NCBI RefSeq assembly: GCF_001421745.1
Contig: NZ_LMKW01000015.1
Coordinates: 1 to 64,000 of the forward strand
Direction: 5' to 3'
From: Sphingomonas sp. Leaf230
GTDB taxonomy: Bacteria; Pseudomonadota; Alphaproteobacteria; Sphingomonadales; Sphingomonadaceae
Length of the DNA stretch: 64,000 nucleotides
The notes beneath the pieces were generated by a model, which searched no databases, was not told the origin of the DNA, and saw nothing but the letters and a program-made list of their open reading frames with translations. The stretch's first letter is position 1, and each line of letters begins with the position of its first letter. The position numbers were made by a program, and so were the translations under genes. Shown piece by piece: positions 7,451-16,489 of this stretch.

Positions 7451-7468
7451 TGTCTGTCCTCCTTGCTG

Positions 7469-8893
7469 TTAGTAGTCGAAAGCGCGGTAAGGCTTGGAAA
7501 ATGTCAGGTCTTTCAGCACGACCACGTTGAACCGGTAGCCGGGGCGGATCGTGAGCGTAGGCGCGACGGTGAGGTTCTTCTGGATCATCATGGCCGTCGC
7601 TTGACCAAGCTGTTGACCCAATGCCTCGCTCAGAGCCGAACCCGCGCTTTGGCGTCCATTGTTATTATTGAAGTTAGATTGCGGCTGACTGAGCGATGCA
7701 CCGGCAGTAACGCCAGACATGATAAGGGCAGACCCAAATATCCGTAGATAATGGTTGTTCACCTTGTCCTTAAATCCGGCATACCCAGCACTATCCGCGC
7801 CGGGCATAGATCCAATGTCCATTGCCTTGCCGTCCGGAAAGATGATGCGCTGCCATGCGATAAGAACGCGGGATTGCCCGTACTCGACCTGTGCAGAGTA
7901 TTCACCTACGAGGCGGGCACCTTGCGGAATGATAAGATACTTCCCCGTTGGCGTATCATAAACATTCTGTGAAACCTGAGCGACAATCTGACCCGGCAGT
8001 TCCGAGTTAATCCCCGAGATCAGCGTTCCGGGGATCACGAAGCCAGCCCGCAGTTCATACTTGCTACGCGGCGCTTGTGGAACGGATGCCATCTGCCACC
8101 GATCACCGCCGGCTTTGTTTCCGAACCGGCTTATATCATTGGTATTGGCTTGTCCGGAGCCGCCGGCAGCGCCGCCCCCTGCCCCGCCCGCTTGCCCTTG
8201 GAGCGCTGCCAGGGTCTGGAGATCCGCCGCGGAAGGTGCGTTACCTTGTGCAGCATTAGCAGCGATTTGCTGGCGTACAGCATCGAGCCGAGCCGATGCA
8301 TCATCGCCACCAGTCTGGCCGCCGGGTGAACCGCCGCTACGAGCCGCGGCCATTTTGATGTTCGTTGGCGCACGTACCGCGTCGGCGAACATCGCATCCT
8401 TGGCTTGCCGCATGGCTTCCAGCCGTTGCCGGCGAGCGGACACTTCGGGGGAAACTGGCGGGGGGCCGTAATTACCGGCCGATCCGCCGGGCGGCATCGG
8501 AGGCATGTCAGGATTGACGGGGGCGATCGGTACGCCGTTGGCGTCATAGGCCGTAGGGCCGGGAACTACTGTGGGTTGCACGGGCGGGATCGGTGCAGCC
8601 CCGATCGCGGCAATCTCACCTCCGGCCGGCGCAGCGCCGGCCACCTTGTTCGCCATATCGACCGAGCTTTCGCTTTGCTTCGCTTGAAGCTCGGACGCCT
8701 CGACGGTCGGCTTGCCCTTGTTGATGACAATCAACATCACGACGAACAGGAACAGGGCAACGCACCCGATCACGATATAGACCGGGAGGTTGTTCACGCG
8801 GCGAACGCCCGTAATCAGCTTTCCACGCTTGTCCGTCGCGCCACCTGGGGACGTTTCAGGCGACAGTGGATCAGAGGTTCTACTAGCCATCAT
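7469..8893 (-). CDS. trbI: TrbI, VirB10-like core complex protein
   Basis: The 474-aa protein has a short cytoplasmic N-terminus, one membrane segment (YIVIGCVALFLFVVMLIVI, about 40-58), a Pro/Gly/Ala-rich periplasmic linker and a C-terminal VirB10 beta-barrel domain from about 275 (ELRAGFVIPGTLISGINSELPG onward, with the GQSRVLIAWQR and NVVVLKDLTF strands). It links inner and outer membrane parts of the secretion channel. Length and layout match the TrbI family. It sits between trbH and trbJ as in RK2. Confidence 0.92.
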   Translation of the reverse strand: MMASRTSDPLSPETSPGGATDKRGKLITGVRRVNNLPVYIVIGCVALFLFVVMLIVINKGKPTVEASELQAKQSESSVDMANKVAGAAPAGGEIAAIGAAPIPPVQPTVVPGPTAYDANGVPIAPVNPDMPPMPPGGSAGNYGPPPVSPEVSARRQRLEAMRQAKDAMFADAVRAPTNIKMAAARSGGSPGGQTGGDDASARLDAVRQQIAANAAQGNAPSAADLQTLAALQGQAGGAGGGAAGGSGQANTNDISRFGNKAGGDRWQMASVPQAPRSKYELRAGFVIPGTLISGINSELPGQIVAQVSQNVYDTPTGKYLIIPQGARLVGEYSAQVEYGQSRVLIAWQRIIFPDGKAMDIGSMPGADSAGYAGFKDKVNNHYLRIFGSALIMSGVTAGASLSQPQSNFNNNNGRQSAGSALSEALGQQLGQATAMMIQKNLTVAPTLTIRPGYRFNVVVLKDLTFSKPYRAFDY

Positions 8894-8912
8894 CTATACT
8901 CCAATCCGGCCG

Positions 8913-9965
8913 TCAGGCTTTTACGACGATGCAGGCGGTAGCCTTGAGCCCGCCACACACGGCCTTTGCGAAGGCGACCGTTCGGTAAGGGCCTGCCTGC
9001 ACGAACGTCACGCCCTTGGCGGACCGGGGAAACCGGGGGGATAGCGCCGCCAGTGTCGGACGCTTTGCCGTCAGCGTTCGCCAATATTGGCGGGCAACCC
9101 GATCGGTGCGGAATGCTGCAAACTGGACGCGCCAGCCTGCGGCCGCTGCCGATCGCCTTGCCTTGGCGCGGGCCAACTCGCCTTGCATCTTTGCGACCTT
9201 TGCAGACATGCTCCGCACGTCGGTATCGGCCGCCTGATATTCAGCCACCTTCGCCGCCATCTGCTGCACGCGGGAATCCGCTGCCGCAATTTCAGCGTTA
9301 CGCGCGTCCACCGCGTATTGCGCTGCATAAGCCGGCGCAGGAGGCGGTACAGCCACCGTGACCACGCTAGACGGAGCATTGACGGTTAGGCCACGAAGTG
9401 ACGCCGTGACGGGCACGAGCGCTGCTTGTGGGGCAACCCCGGCATCAACCGCGGCAAGCTCCGCTTGGACCTGTTGAGCATCGGCCGGAAGATCCGGCCG
9501 CGTCGCACGTTCGACAAGCTCGGGCGAAGCGCCGGAAAGGTTCAGCGCCCAGCCGGCCGAAGGCGATACACCGGCTTCACCAGTGGAATAGGCCCGCGTG
9601 AGGGACTGTCCTGCCACCGTCAGCATAACCCGGTAATAGCCGGGTGACGGTTCATCCACGACGTAGCGGAGCGGTAACGCCGATGTGTCAGCCCGCGCCT
9701 TGCCGCTCGATTCAACCACGGCGTATCCGCGCCGTCGCAGGCCATCGGCCAACGCCAAGCCGAACCCGTCATTGTTCGCCGCCGCATCGATCGCGACGCG
9801 CGAGATCGCCGGAGGGTAGAGCTTCACCAGTTCGGCGAGCGAGTCCGTTGCCATAGCTTGCGCGTCAGACGGGGCGACCACAGCAGCATAACTGTCTTGG
9901 TGTCCCGAGTTCCACGCACACCCTGCCAGCAGCAGCGCGACAGCCGCGATAGGGGCGGCCCTCAT
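8913..9965 (-). CDS. trbH: TrbH-like lipoprotein with C-terminal SPOR domain
   Basis: From the ATG at 9965 the product begins MRAAPIAAVALLLAGCAW, a textbook lipobox with Cys at 16; the longer frame would bury it, so I chose this start, one base after the trbG stop. Position between trbG and trbI and lipoprotein nature identify it with TrbH, the outer-membrane lipoprotein of the T4SS core. RK2 TrbH is about 160 aa; here 350 aa, because a coiled-coil segment (about 225-265) and a terminal domain are added. The last 75 residues (WRVQFAAF...VQAGPYRT...A...C) match the SPOR pattern of denuded-glycan binding. Confidence 0.8.
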   Translation of the reverse strand: MRAAPIAAVALLLAGCAWNSGHQDSYAAVVAPSDAQAMATDSLAELVKLYPPAISRVAIDAAANNDGFGLALADGLRRRGYAVVESSGKARADTSALPLRYVVDEPSPGYYRVMLTVAGQSLTRAYSTGEAGVSPSAGWALNLSGASPELVERATRPDLPADAQQVQAELAAVDAGVAPQAALVPVTASLRGLTVNAPSSVVTVAVPPPAPAYAAQYAVDARNAEIAAADSRVQQMAAKVAEYQAADTDVRSMSAKVAKMQGELARAKARRSAAAAGWRVQFAAFRTDRVARQYWRTLTAKRPTLAALSPRFPRSAKGVTFVQAGPYRTVAFAKAVCGGLKATACIVVKA

Positions 9966-9966
9966 A

Positions 9967-10947
9967 TCACTGGACCCGTGCGATGGTGATGCGCTCTTGC
10001 CGCTTGCCGACGCCGGCAATCAGCACCGCTTCGTCAAAGACCTGATCGACAATGTAGCGATCCCCTTGGACCCGGTAATTGACGAGCGAAGCATCCTTGT
10101 CGTTCGTGACCTTGCCGCCAGCGCGGACGACCAACAGCGAGGGCGCTTCCGTTTGCTGCATGACCCGCGGCATTTCGATGATGGTCTTTACGCCATCGTT
10201 GAAAACGCGAACCGGCTTCCACCTGGCTCGACCTTTCACCGAGTATCCGAAGCTCAGGTTGGACAGATACTCGGCTCCCGGCCGACCCGTAGGCGACGCG
10301 GCAGGACCACCCGGAACAGCGATGGCGCTTTCATTCCGGACAACCTCATTGTGAGCCTTGAGGGCGGCCCATTTGGCGGCAACGTCGTCGGGATATTGGA
10401 ACGCCACACGAGGCATGAACTCAGTGCGATGGGAGACAAGTCGCATGTGGTAGGTGCGCCGATCCGTCGTCACTACCAGCGAGGTCGAAAGGCCCACGTC
10501 CATCGGCTTGATGATAAGGTGCTGTGTCTCGTTCGGACCCGAACTCGAGACAGCCGGTTCGATCAGCCACCGGGCACTGTCGCCCACATTGACCGAATTT
10601 ACCTGTTCGCCGGGCTGTAGCTGCACGTCGCAGATTTGCAGGACGGCACAGACGATCGAGGGTTCGGTAGCGCCGAACAGAAAGACCACCGCGCCTTCCG
10701 CACCAGCGACAGGACGCATTCCGGTCGCGCTACGGTCCAGCCAATCTTGGGAGATCGCGAGGCCGTCCCGTTGAGCCGGCGTCAGCTTCGGATTGTTGGG
10801 GTTGAAGTACATTGGCGGGGTGCCGTCTTGTACCGGAGCGACCGCCACATTCGCCTCCTGTGGGGGCACGGGCGGGGGCATATCCTGCGCCAGCGTCATG
10901 CTGGGTATCGAGCAGAGAAGAGCCGCGACGATGAAAGTCCGTGTCAT
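9967..10947 (-). CDS. trbG: TrbG, VirB9-like core complex protein
   Basis: A signal peptide (MTRTFIVAALLCSIPSMTLA-QD) precedes a VirB9/TrbG/CagX domain: the VNVGDSARWLIEPA, HLIIKPMD and TTDRRTYHMRLVS strands in the N-terminal half and the NLSFGYSV...WKPVRVFNDG...TIIEMP segment in the C-terminal half. It builds the outer-membrane core with TrbI and TrbH. I chose ATG 10947 (GGGG nearby, 15 bases after trbF) over the ATG-less extension to 10980, since the shorter form starts right at the signal peptide. Confidence 0.92.
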   Translation of the reverse strand: MTRTFIVAALLCSIPSMTLAQDMPPPVPPQEANVAVAPVQDGTPPMYFNPNNPKLTPAQRDGLAISQDWLDRSATGMRPVAGAEGAVVFLFGATEPSIVCAVLQICDVQLQPGEQVNSVNVGDSARWLIEPAVSSSGPNETQHLIIKPMDVGLSTSLVVTTDRRTYHMRLVSHRTEFMPRVAFQYPDDVAAKWAALKAHNEVVRNESAIAVPGGPAASPTGRPGAEYLSNLSFGYSVKGRARWKPVRVFNDGVKTIIEMPRVMQQTEAPSLLVVRAGGKVTNDKDASLVNYRVQGDRYIVDQVFDEAVLIAGVGKRQERITIARVQ

Positions 10948-10961
10948 GTTACTAATCCCCC

Positions 10962-11681
10962 TCAGAGTGTACGCGACCACGAGAAATCGCTGACGTAGAT
11001 GCCGAGCGGATTGTCGTGGATTTGCTGTTCAGTGGTGTTCTTCCCGATCGTCGCAGCGCGGATCGTGACGAGGGCACGCATCTTGGCTGGCGGCGACAAC
11101 AGGCCACCGGTTCGATCGCGGATCGTCTCCGTCCAATCGACCTGCCAAGTGTCCTTCGTCTGCGGGATCACCGATGCGATTTCGACCGCGACGGTTTCCT
11201 TTGCAGCCCGAGCAAACGGCGTCGTGTCAGGATTCCCATTCAGGTAATCCGTCATTTTTGCCATGGCCGGATCGGTCGCGGACAACATCGAGAACACGCG
11301 GAAAATTGCCTGCCGTTGCAGCGCAATATCTGCCGTCACCATGCGCGAGCTTTGAATGAACGACCCGACTTGCGCCTGTACGACACGGCCATCCACCGGA
11401 GCGGCGCGATCGGCGCGCTGCGTAGCGACCGCATCGCCGAGCTTGTCGACCTTTACGACGTAGGGGACGAACTTCGACTGACTGCCGATCGCGATGATCC
11501 CCCCGACTGCGGCTAGAACGATCAGAAGGCTCAGGATCGCAACCAGTTGCCACATGCGACGTGAGGCAGCGAGGCCGCCCACATGGTCATTCCAAGACCG
11601 CCGGGCCGACAAGTATGGGTTGGTATCGCCAACAGGCAGGGAGGCGGCTTCGGGCCGCCGGAACTTGTCCATGAAGCTCAT
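10962..11681 (-). CDS. trbF: TrbF, VirB8-like inner-membrane protein
   Basis: The 239-aa protein has a cytoplasmic N-terminus ending NDHVGGLAASRRMW, one membrane segment (LVAILSLLIVLAAVGGIIAI) and a periplasmic NTF2-like VirB8 domain (FVPYVVKVDKLG, then the QVDWTETIRDRTG region). It nucleates the assembly of the core complex. Its ATG overlaps the trbE stop by four bases, so both are translationally coupled. Length is typical. Confidence 0.92.
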   Translation of the reverse strand: MSFMDKFRRPEAASLPVGDTNPYLSARRSWNDHVGGLAASRRMWQLVAILSLLIVLAAVGGIIAIGSQSKFVPYVVKVDKLGDAVATQRADRAAPVDGRVVQAQVGSFIQSSRMVTADIALQRQAIFRVFSMLSATDPAMAKMTDYLNGNPDTTPFARAAKETVAVEIASVIPQTKDTWQVDWTETIRDRTGGLLSPPAKMRALVTIRAATIGKNTTEQQIHDNPLGIYVSDFSWSRTL

Positions 11682-14215
11682 GCCGCTTCTCCATATTGAT
11701 TAGTATTGACGCCACGCAGGGACAGCCATTCATCGACCCAGCGACGGCCAAGCCGGGCTTCCAGTCCCTTGATTGTTTCGATGGATTCCTTGTCGGTTGC
11801 CCCGACGAACGCGAGCGCCACCGGACCAAGCGCCAGTTCAAAAAGCCGCCGCCCGTTTTCCGAAACATAGTAATATTGGCGTTTTGGAATCGCGGTCGCG
11901 AGTAGCTCGATCTGGCGTGGGTTGAGGCCCATCCGCTTGTAGAGCGTCGAGGTTTCTTCATCCCGCGCGTACACGTTCGGAAGGAAGATCTTGGTCGCGG
12001 TGGATTCCACGATCACATCGAGAATGCCGGAATTAGCAGCGTCCGACAGGCTTTGCGTTGCCATGAAGACTAGGCAATTCGCCTTACGCAGCACCTTGAG
12101 CCATTCGCGGATCTTGGCGCGGAAAGCCACATGCCCCAGCATGATCCACGCTTCATCGAGGATGATCGCGGCCGGCTGGCCTTGAAGTGCGCGTTCGATC
12201 CGGCGGAACAGATAGAGCAGCACGGGGAGAGCGTATTTCTCCCCGAGGTTCATAAGCTCCTCAATCTCGAACACCGTGAAGTTGGATAGCGAAAGGCCAT
12301 CGTGCTCAGCGTCGAGCAAATGACCCATCGCGCCATCCACCGTGTACTGTTTGATGGCGTCTCGGATCGTTTCGTCCTGGATCGTCGTGGAGAACTCGGA
12401 GAGGGTTCGACCACCGCTTTCGTGCATGTTGACGATCGCATTTCCGATCTCGTTGCGCTGCGCTGGCGTCGTGTTGACCCCGTTGAGCGCAAGGATGGTA
12501 TCGATCCAATCCATGGCCCACGCGCGATCACCCTTGGTTTCGAGGAATGCGAGAGGGCAAAACGCCAAGGTTTCGTCATCGCCGGCAACGGTGAAATGCG
12601 TGCCGCCAACCGCCTTCGCGAGCGGATAAAGCGACATGCCCTTATCGAACGCAAAGATGGACATGCCGGGATAGCGGCGAAGCTGCGCCGCGATCAGGCC
12701 GAGCGCGGTGGACTTACCCGCGCCCGTTGGACCGAACATGAAGGTATGCCCCACGTCGCGGACGTGGAGGTTCAGACGGAACGGTGTGGAGCCGTTCGTG
12801 ACACCCTGCATCAAGGCCGGTGACTGCGGCGGGTACATTGGGCACGGTGCGTAATTCAGGCCGGTCCAGATCGAGCTTGTCGGAAGCAGATCGGCGAGGT
12901 TCATCGTATTGATGATCGGACGGCGCACATTCTCGACACCGTGACCCGGCAAGCTGCCAAGGAAGGCATCGAGATTGTTGATCGTCTCGATACGCGCGCC
13001 GAAGCCCAGCGCCGTGATCGCCTTTTCGAGCTTGCGAGCCGACAACTCGACCTTCTCGCGATCATCGTCCATCAGCACGACGACGCCGGTATAATAGCCC
13101 TGAGCAACATAGCCGCTGTTGACCTCAGCGAGCGCCGCGTCCGCGTCCGCGACCATCGAAAGCGCGTCCTGATCGATCTTTCCGCTATTGGTCTGGAATA
13201 TCTGATCGAAGAATCCGCGAACCTTCTGCCGCCATTTCTTCCGGAATTTTTCGAGGTGCGCGATGGCCTCGTGCGTGTCCATAAAGATGAACCGCGTTGA
13301 CCAGCGATACTCCGTAGGAAGCTCAGAGAGCGCCGAGAGGATGCCGGGCGAGCTTTCCTGTGGGAAGCCTTCGATCGCGACGGTCTGGACGAATTTGCGG
13401 CCGATCTTGGGGACCACGCCTGTCCACATTTCCTGCCCGCCCAAGATGCAATCGAGGTACATCGGATTAGAGGGGAGGATCACGGGTTGATTGATCCCGG
13501 TGATGCAGAATTGCAGCCAGCGCAGCAGATCGTCATGCGTGACGACTGTGCCGTCCTCGTTCTGCACCTTGTGACCGCGAAGCCGCGTCAGCTTCAACGC
13601 AGTGCTTAGCCGGCTTTCAAAGGTGACGACTTCGCGGTTGAACCGTTCGAGCAGATCGTTCGTGCGCGCCTTGCTATCGGGCCGCTCCCGATCGTCATCG
13701 AACATCAACTCTACGAATTTCTGTTCCGCCAGCATTGGCGGGAAATAGGTGGCGGTGATGACGAAGTAGCCTTCGTACATCGTCCCCATACCTTCAAACA
13801 GGCGTCGGCGTTCTTCATCGATCATTTCCGTAATCGGATCGGGGAAGTGCGACAGGCCACGTTCGGAGTAGTTCGGAGCAGGCCGGCGCGGGGCATCGAC
13901 GTGGATCATCCAGCCATTGCCAAGGCCAGCCAATGCCTGATTGATGCGGAACGACACCATTTCGCGCTGTTGATCGGTGCTACTGGCGTTGTCGTCTCCG
14001 GCGTACAGCCATGAAGCCATGAAAGAGCCGTTTTTGCCGACGATCACGCCGTCATCGACCATTGCTGCATAGTTTAGGAGATCGGAAAGACCTTCATCCT
14101 TCGAGCGGTACCGGTCCAATTTCCGTTTGTTGAAGTTTGAAACCACCGCGGCAAAGAGCGCGACCAGCAGTATCGCCCCCAAAATTGCGATTGTGATCGC
14201 CAGTGTCTGGATCAT
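11678..14215 (-). CDS. trbE: TrbE, VirB4-family transfer ATPase
   Basis: At 845 aa this is the large T4SS ATPase. An N-terminal CagE/TrbE/VirB domain is followed by a Walker A motif GPTGAGKST near residue 493 and Walker B IILDEAW near 685, with the ATQSLSDA motif after it. The extreme N-terminus has one hydrophobic segment (LAITIAILGAILLVALFAAVV). It energises pilus biogenesis and substrate transfer. It overlaps both trbD and trbF by four bases. Confidence 0.95.
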   Translation of the reverse strand: MIQTLAITIAILGAILLVALFAAVVSNFNKRKLDRYRSKDEGLSDLLNYAAMVDDGVIVGKNGSFMASWLYAGDDNASSTDQQREMVSFRINQALAGLGNGWMIHVDAPRRPAPNYSERGLSHFPDPITEMIDEERRRLFEGMGTMYEGYFVITATYFPPMLAEQKFVELMFDDDRERPDSKARTNDLLERFNREVVTFESRLSTALKLTRLRGHKVQNEDGTVVTHDDLLRWLQFCITGINQPVILPSNPMYLDCILGGQEMWTGVVPKIGRKFVQTVAIEGFPQESSPGILSALSELPTEYRWSTRFIFMDTHEAIAHLEKFRKKWRQKVRGFFDQIFQTNSGKIDQDALSMVADADAALAEVNSGYVAQGYYTGVVVLMDDDREKVELSARKLEKAITALGFGARIETINNLDAFLGSLPGHGVENVRRPIINTMNLADLLPTSSIWTGLNYAPCPMYPPQSPALMQGVTNGSTPFRLNLHVRDVGHTFMFGPTGAGKSTALGLIAAQLRRYPGMSIFAFDKGMSLYPLAKAVGGTHFTVAGDDETLAFCPLAFLETKGDRAWAMDWIDTILALNGVNTTPAQRNEIGNAIVNMHESGGRTLSEFSTTIQDETIRDAIKQYTVDGAMGHLLDAEHDGLSLSNFTVFEIEELMNLGEKYALPVLLYLFRRIERALQGQPAAIILDEAWIMLGHVAFRAKIREWLKVLRKANCLVFMATQSLSDAANSGILDVIVESTATKIFLPNVYARDEETSTLYKRMGLNPRQIELLATAIPKRQYYYVSENGRRLFELALGPVALAFVGATDKESIETIKGLEARLGRRWVDEWLSLRGVNTNQYGEAA

Positions 14216-14544
14216 TTCTTCTTCCCCGGTTGGCGATATCGCTTCCGCTGGCTGGTTTTATTGTTCCGGAATGGCGACGAGCGAGCGGCATAGTAGGATT
14301 TGTACCCACGATGCCGGAGATAGACGAAGCGCAGGAGAGGGTCGGATTTTGCCATCAAGCGCGCGGCCCAAATGCCGGCGAACCAGATGAAAAGCCCGGC
14401 GACCCACGCCTTAAATTCATTGAGCGCCGGAACGATCAGTGCGACCGACGCGAGCGCTGTGAGCATGACAATCTCGCGGTCTCCCCCGAGAAATAGGCTG
14501 CTACGGACGCCCGAGCGCCGGATCGGCACTGATCGTAGCGGCAT
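14212..14544 (-). CDS. trbD: TrbD, VirB3-like protein
   Basis: The 110-aa protein has the VirB3 layout: basic start with PIRRSGVR, then paired membrane segments (MLTALASVALIVPALNE and WVAGLFIWFAGIWAARLM) and the DPLLRFVYLRHRGYKSYY stretch common to TrbD. The tail is very basic. It cooperates with the TrbE ATPase at the inner membrane. It begins one base after the end of trbC and overlaps trbE. Confidence 0.88.
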   Translation of the reverse strand: MPLRSVPIRRSGVRSSLFLGGDREIVMLTALASVALIVPALNEFKAWVAGLFIWFAGIWAARLMAKSDPLLRFVYLRHRGYKSYYAARSSPFRNNKTSQRKRYRQPGKKK

Positions 14545-14545
14545 G

Positions 14546-14935
14546 TCAGGCGACCCCTACAAGCTGGCCTACAGGGGCATTGAAGGCGATGGTTGCACCG
14601 CCGCCCGAGATCGATGCCAGCACCGAGTTAGCCGCAACGAGAAGCGCCACGACCATGACGAGGAGCATCAGCGAGCGAACGAACCCGTTCAGATCGCCAC
14701 CCAGCACCAGAACAGCACCGGCAACGACGATGCCGACGAGAGCGAAGGTATAGCCCACGGTGCCGGTCATCGACGTGCGGACTTTGGTCAAGAAACTTTC
14801 ATAAGGAAGGCCGCCAGTCGTGTCTGACGCCCAAGCATTGTGCGGCCAGAGCAACAGAACTGCTACCAGCAAGGCAGCGCCCATGTAGTAAAACATCTTT
14901 TGCCGGAGCAAAGGATCGTTCCAATAAGCAGTCAT
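14546..14935 (-). CDS. trbC: TrbC, prepilin (VirB2-like)
   Basis: From ATG 14935 (AGGAG upstream, 13 bases after trbB) the product is a 129-aa prepilin: a long signal region with LLVAVLLLWPHNAWA ending in an ASD cleavage site, then two hydrophobic segments (TVGYTFALVGIVVAGAVLVL and SLMLLVMVVALLVAANSVLA). RK2 TrbC is trimmed at both ends and cyclised by the peptidase TraF, encoded here at 30908. I rejected the longer frame to 15037 because it runs back into trbB. Confidence 0.9.
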   Translation of the reverse strand: MTAYWNDPLLRQKMFYYMGAALLVAVLLLWPHNAWASDTTGGLPYESFLTKVRTSMTGTVGYTFALVGIVVAGAVLVLGGDLNGFVRSLMLLVMVVALLVAANSVLASISGGGATIAFNAPVGQLVGVA

Positions 14936-14948
14936 TTCCAACACTCCT

Positions 14949-15926
14949 TCACAGTGAACGAAGATTGTATTTGCCGTCCGCATAGCCGTTGACCTCGAGG
15001 ATGCTTTCGATCCTTCGGCCTTCTGGCGTTCGAGCAATGTGGACGATCAGATGCACAGCGTCCCCGATCAGAGGTTCGATCGGCCTCGGGGAGTCAGGGT
15101 GCATACTGATTAGGAGCGCGAGGCGGCTAAGGCCGGAGGTCGCGTTATTCGAGTGAAGCGTTGCCGCACCGCCTTCATGGCCGGTGTTCCACGCCATCAG
15201 AAGATCAAGGGCTTCCGGCCCACGGACTTCGCCGACCAAGATCCGATCGGGCCGCATCCGCAGCGTTGTTTTGAGAAGCGCCGTCATCGAGACATTTGGC
15301 GAGGTGTGATACTGGACGTAGTTTTCAGCCGCGCACTGAATTTCGCCCGTATCTTCGATAATAACCAGTCGTTCGGTTGGGTCCGTTTCGACCATCCCGT
15401 TGATTATGGCGTTCACGAGGGTGGTTTTGCCCGAGCCGGTTCCGCCGATCACAAGGATATTGCGATGGGTGTCGATGCCCTCCTGGATCAGCCGGCATTG
15501 CTCAGCGGTCATGATCCCGGCCGTGACGTAATCGGCTAGGGTGAAGATCGCGACGGCCCGCTTACGGATCGCAAAAGTAGGGTTTGGAACGACGGGAGGC
15601 ATCTGCCCGGCGAAGCGAGAGCCGTCGATCGGGAACTCACCCTCTAGGGTAGGTGTGTTCCGGGTGACTTCTTTGCCGTGATAGCCAGCGACCAGTTTTA
15701 CGATCGCTTCGGCTTTTGCGGGACTAACAGTCCCGATGCATTCCATCTTCTCGCCAAGCCGTTCTAGCCAGAGCTTGCCATCGGCGTTCAAGATCAGTTC
15801 GACCGTCTTGGGATCAGCAAGGGCGTCCAACATCAGCGCGCCCATGTTGCGGCGCAGGCTTTCCTTAGCCCGCGCCTTGATCGTCGCCATATCGGCGGTG
15901 ACGGTAGTATCGGCATCGACCGTCAT
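14949..15926 (-). CDS. trbB: TrbB, VirB11-family ATPase
   Basis: The 325-aa protein is a VirB11-type hexameric ATPase: Walker A GGTGSGKTT near residue 162, the Asp box VIIEDTGEI, Walker B RILVGEVRG, and the His box GHEGGAATLHSNN. It powers pilus assembly with TrbE. It is the first gene of the trb operon, as in RK2, with a promoter region and the repressor gene trbA directly upstream. Confidence 0.95.
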   Translation of the reverse strand: MTVDADTTVTADMATIKARAKESLRRNMGALMLDALADPKTVELILNADGKLWLERLGEKMECIGTVSPAKAEAIVKLVAGYHGKEVTRNTPTLEGEFPIDGSRFAGQMPPVVPNPTFAIRKRAVAIFTLADYVTAGIMTAEQCRLIQEGIDTHRNILVIGGTGSGKTTLVNAIINGMVETDPTERLVIIEDTGEIQCAAENYVQYHTSPNVSMTALLKTTLRMRPDRILVGEVRGPEALDLLMAWNTGHEGGAATLHSNNATSGLSRLALLISMHPDSPRPIEPLIGDAVHLIVHIARTPEGRRIESILEVNGYADGKYNLRSL

Positions 15927-16055
15927 CGTTATTCCCCGTAACGCAGCTTATCACTACTTTACAAAGGATATACCGGATGCACGGGGTGGAGCAACCGACA
16001 AACGAGTCGGTTCGAGAATTGTTCTCACGCGATGCCGGACTGCAACAAACGCGTG
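15927..16055 (-). promoter_or_regulatory. trbB operon promoter region with dyad
   Basis: Between trbA and trbB lies an AT-richer stretch whose minus strand has TTGCTC, 16 nt and TATATC as plausible -35 and -10 elements (about 15967-15994). A 13-bp palindrome GAGAATTGTTCTC sits at 16014-16026 just upstream. In RK2 TrbA represses the trb operon here, so this dyad is a candidate TrbA site. No KorB operator is present in the gap. Confidence 0.45.
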
Positions 16056-16439
16056 TTAGTCTTTGATTTTAAACCGATCGTGTGCGGATTTATGCCACTT
16101 GGCTATCTGAAAGGCTTGATGGTCCGACACAATCGCCGATACGCGCCGGAAGCCGGGCGGCAGACCAAGCTTGGCATCATCCTTCAAAAGAGTGTCTGCC
16201 AGGCTGGCGTCCCATCCATCTGTGCCTACCGGTGGAACAGTAAGCAGTGTCACAAGAGGGACTTCTAATGCATCTGCAATCGCGGCCATTGTCTCTAACG
16301 ACGGATTTCCTTTAGCGTTCGTCACGTCGGATATGTACGATATCGACACATTGGCCTTAGCGGCCAAATCGGCCTTTCGCATTCCACGCATGGCAAGGTG
16401 TCGCATGATGTTGATGCAGAGAATTTTCTTATGCACCAC
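16056..16439 (-). CDS. trbA: TrbA, repressor of transfer genes
   Basis: The N-terminal half is a Cro/C1-type HTH (MRKADLAAKANVSISYISDV). The C-terminus, LPPGFRRVSAIVSDHQAFQIAKW, matches the KorA/TrbA dimerisation segment and is visibly related to the end of the korA product here (VPAGFERVTAILPLHQASVV). In RK2 TrbA represses the trb and tra operons, and position upstream of trbB agrees. I chose GTG 16439 because GGAGGGG stands 7 nt before it. A KorB operator (16469-16485) lies about 30 bp upstream. Confidence 0.85.
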   Translation of the reverse strand: MVHKKILCINIMRHLAMRGMRKADLAAKANVSISYISDVTNAKGNPSLETMAAIADALEVPLVTLLTVPPVGTDGWDASLADTLLKDDAKLGLPPGFRRVSAIVSDHQAFQIAKWHKSAHDRFKIKD

Positions 16440-16466
16440 CTCGAAACCCCTCCCCCTTTGTGCCAA

Positions 16467-16487
16467 AAATTTTAGCGGCTAAAATTT
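16467..16487. promoter_or_regulatory. KorB operator OB, copy 3 (trbA promoter)
   Basis: The core ATTTTAGCGGCTAAAAT (16469-16485) is extended by two further complementary bases on each side. It is 30 bp upstream of trbA and faces the replication segment, matching the RK2 arrangement in which KorB co-represses trbA and the divergent replication operon. Confidence 0.88.
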
Positions 16488-16489
16488 CT

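Noticed and set aside
4616..15926. Naming the secretion genes virB1-virB11
   Set aside because: Gene order, the small trbK, long TrbL and TrbJ, and flanking trbA fit the P-type Trb system better than the VirB order.
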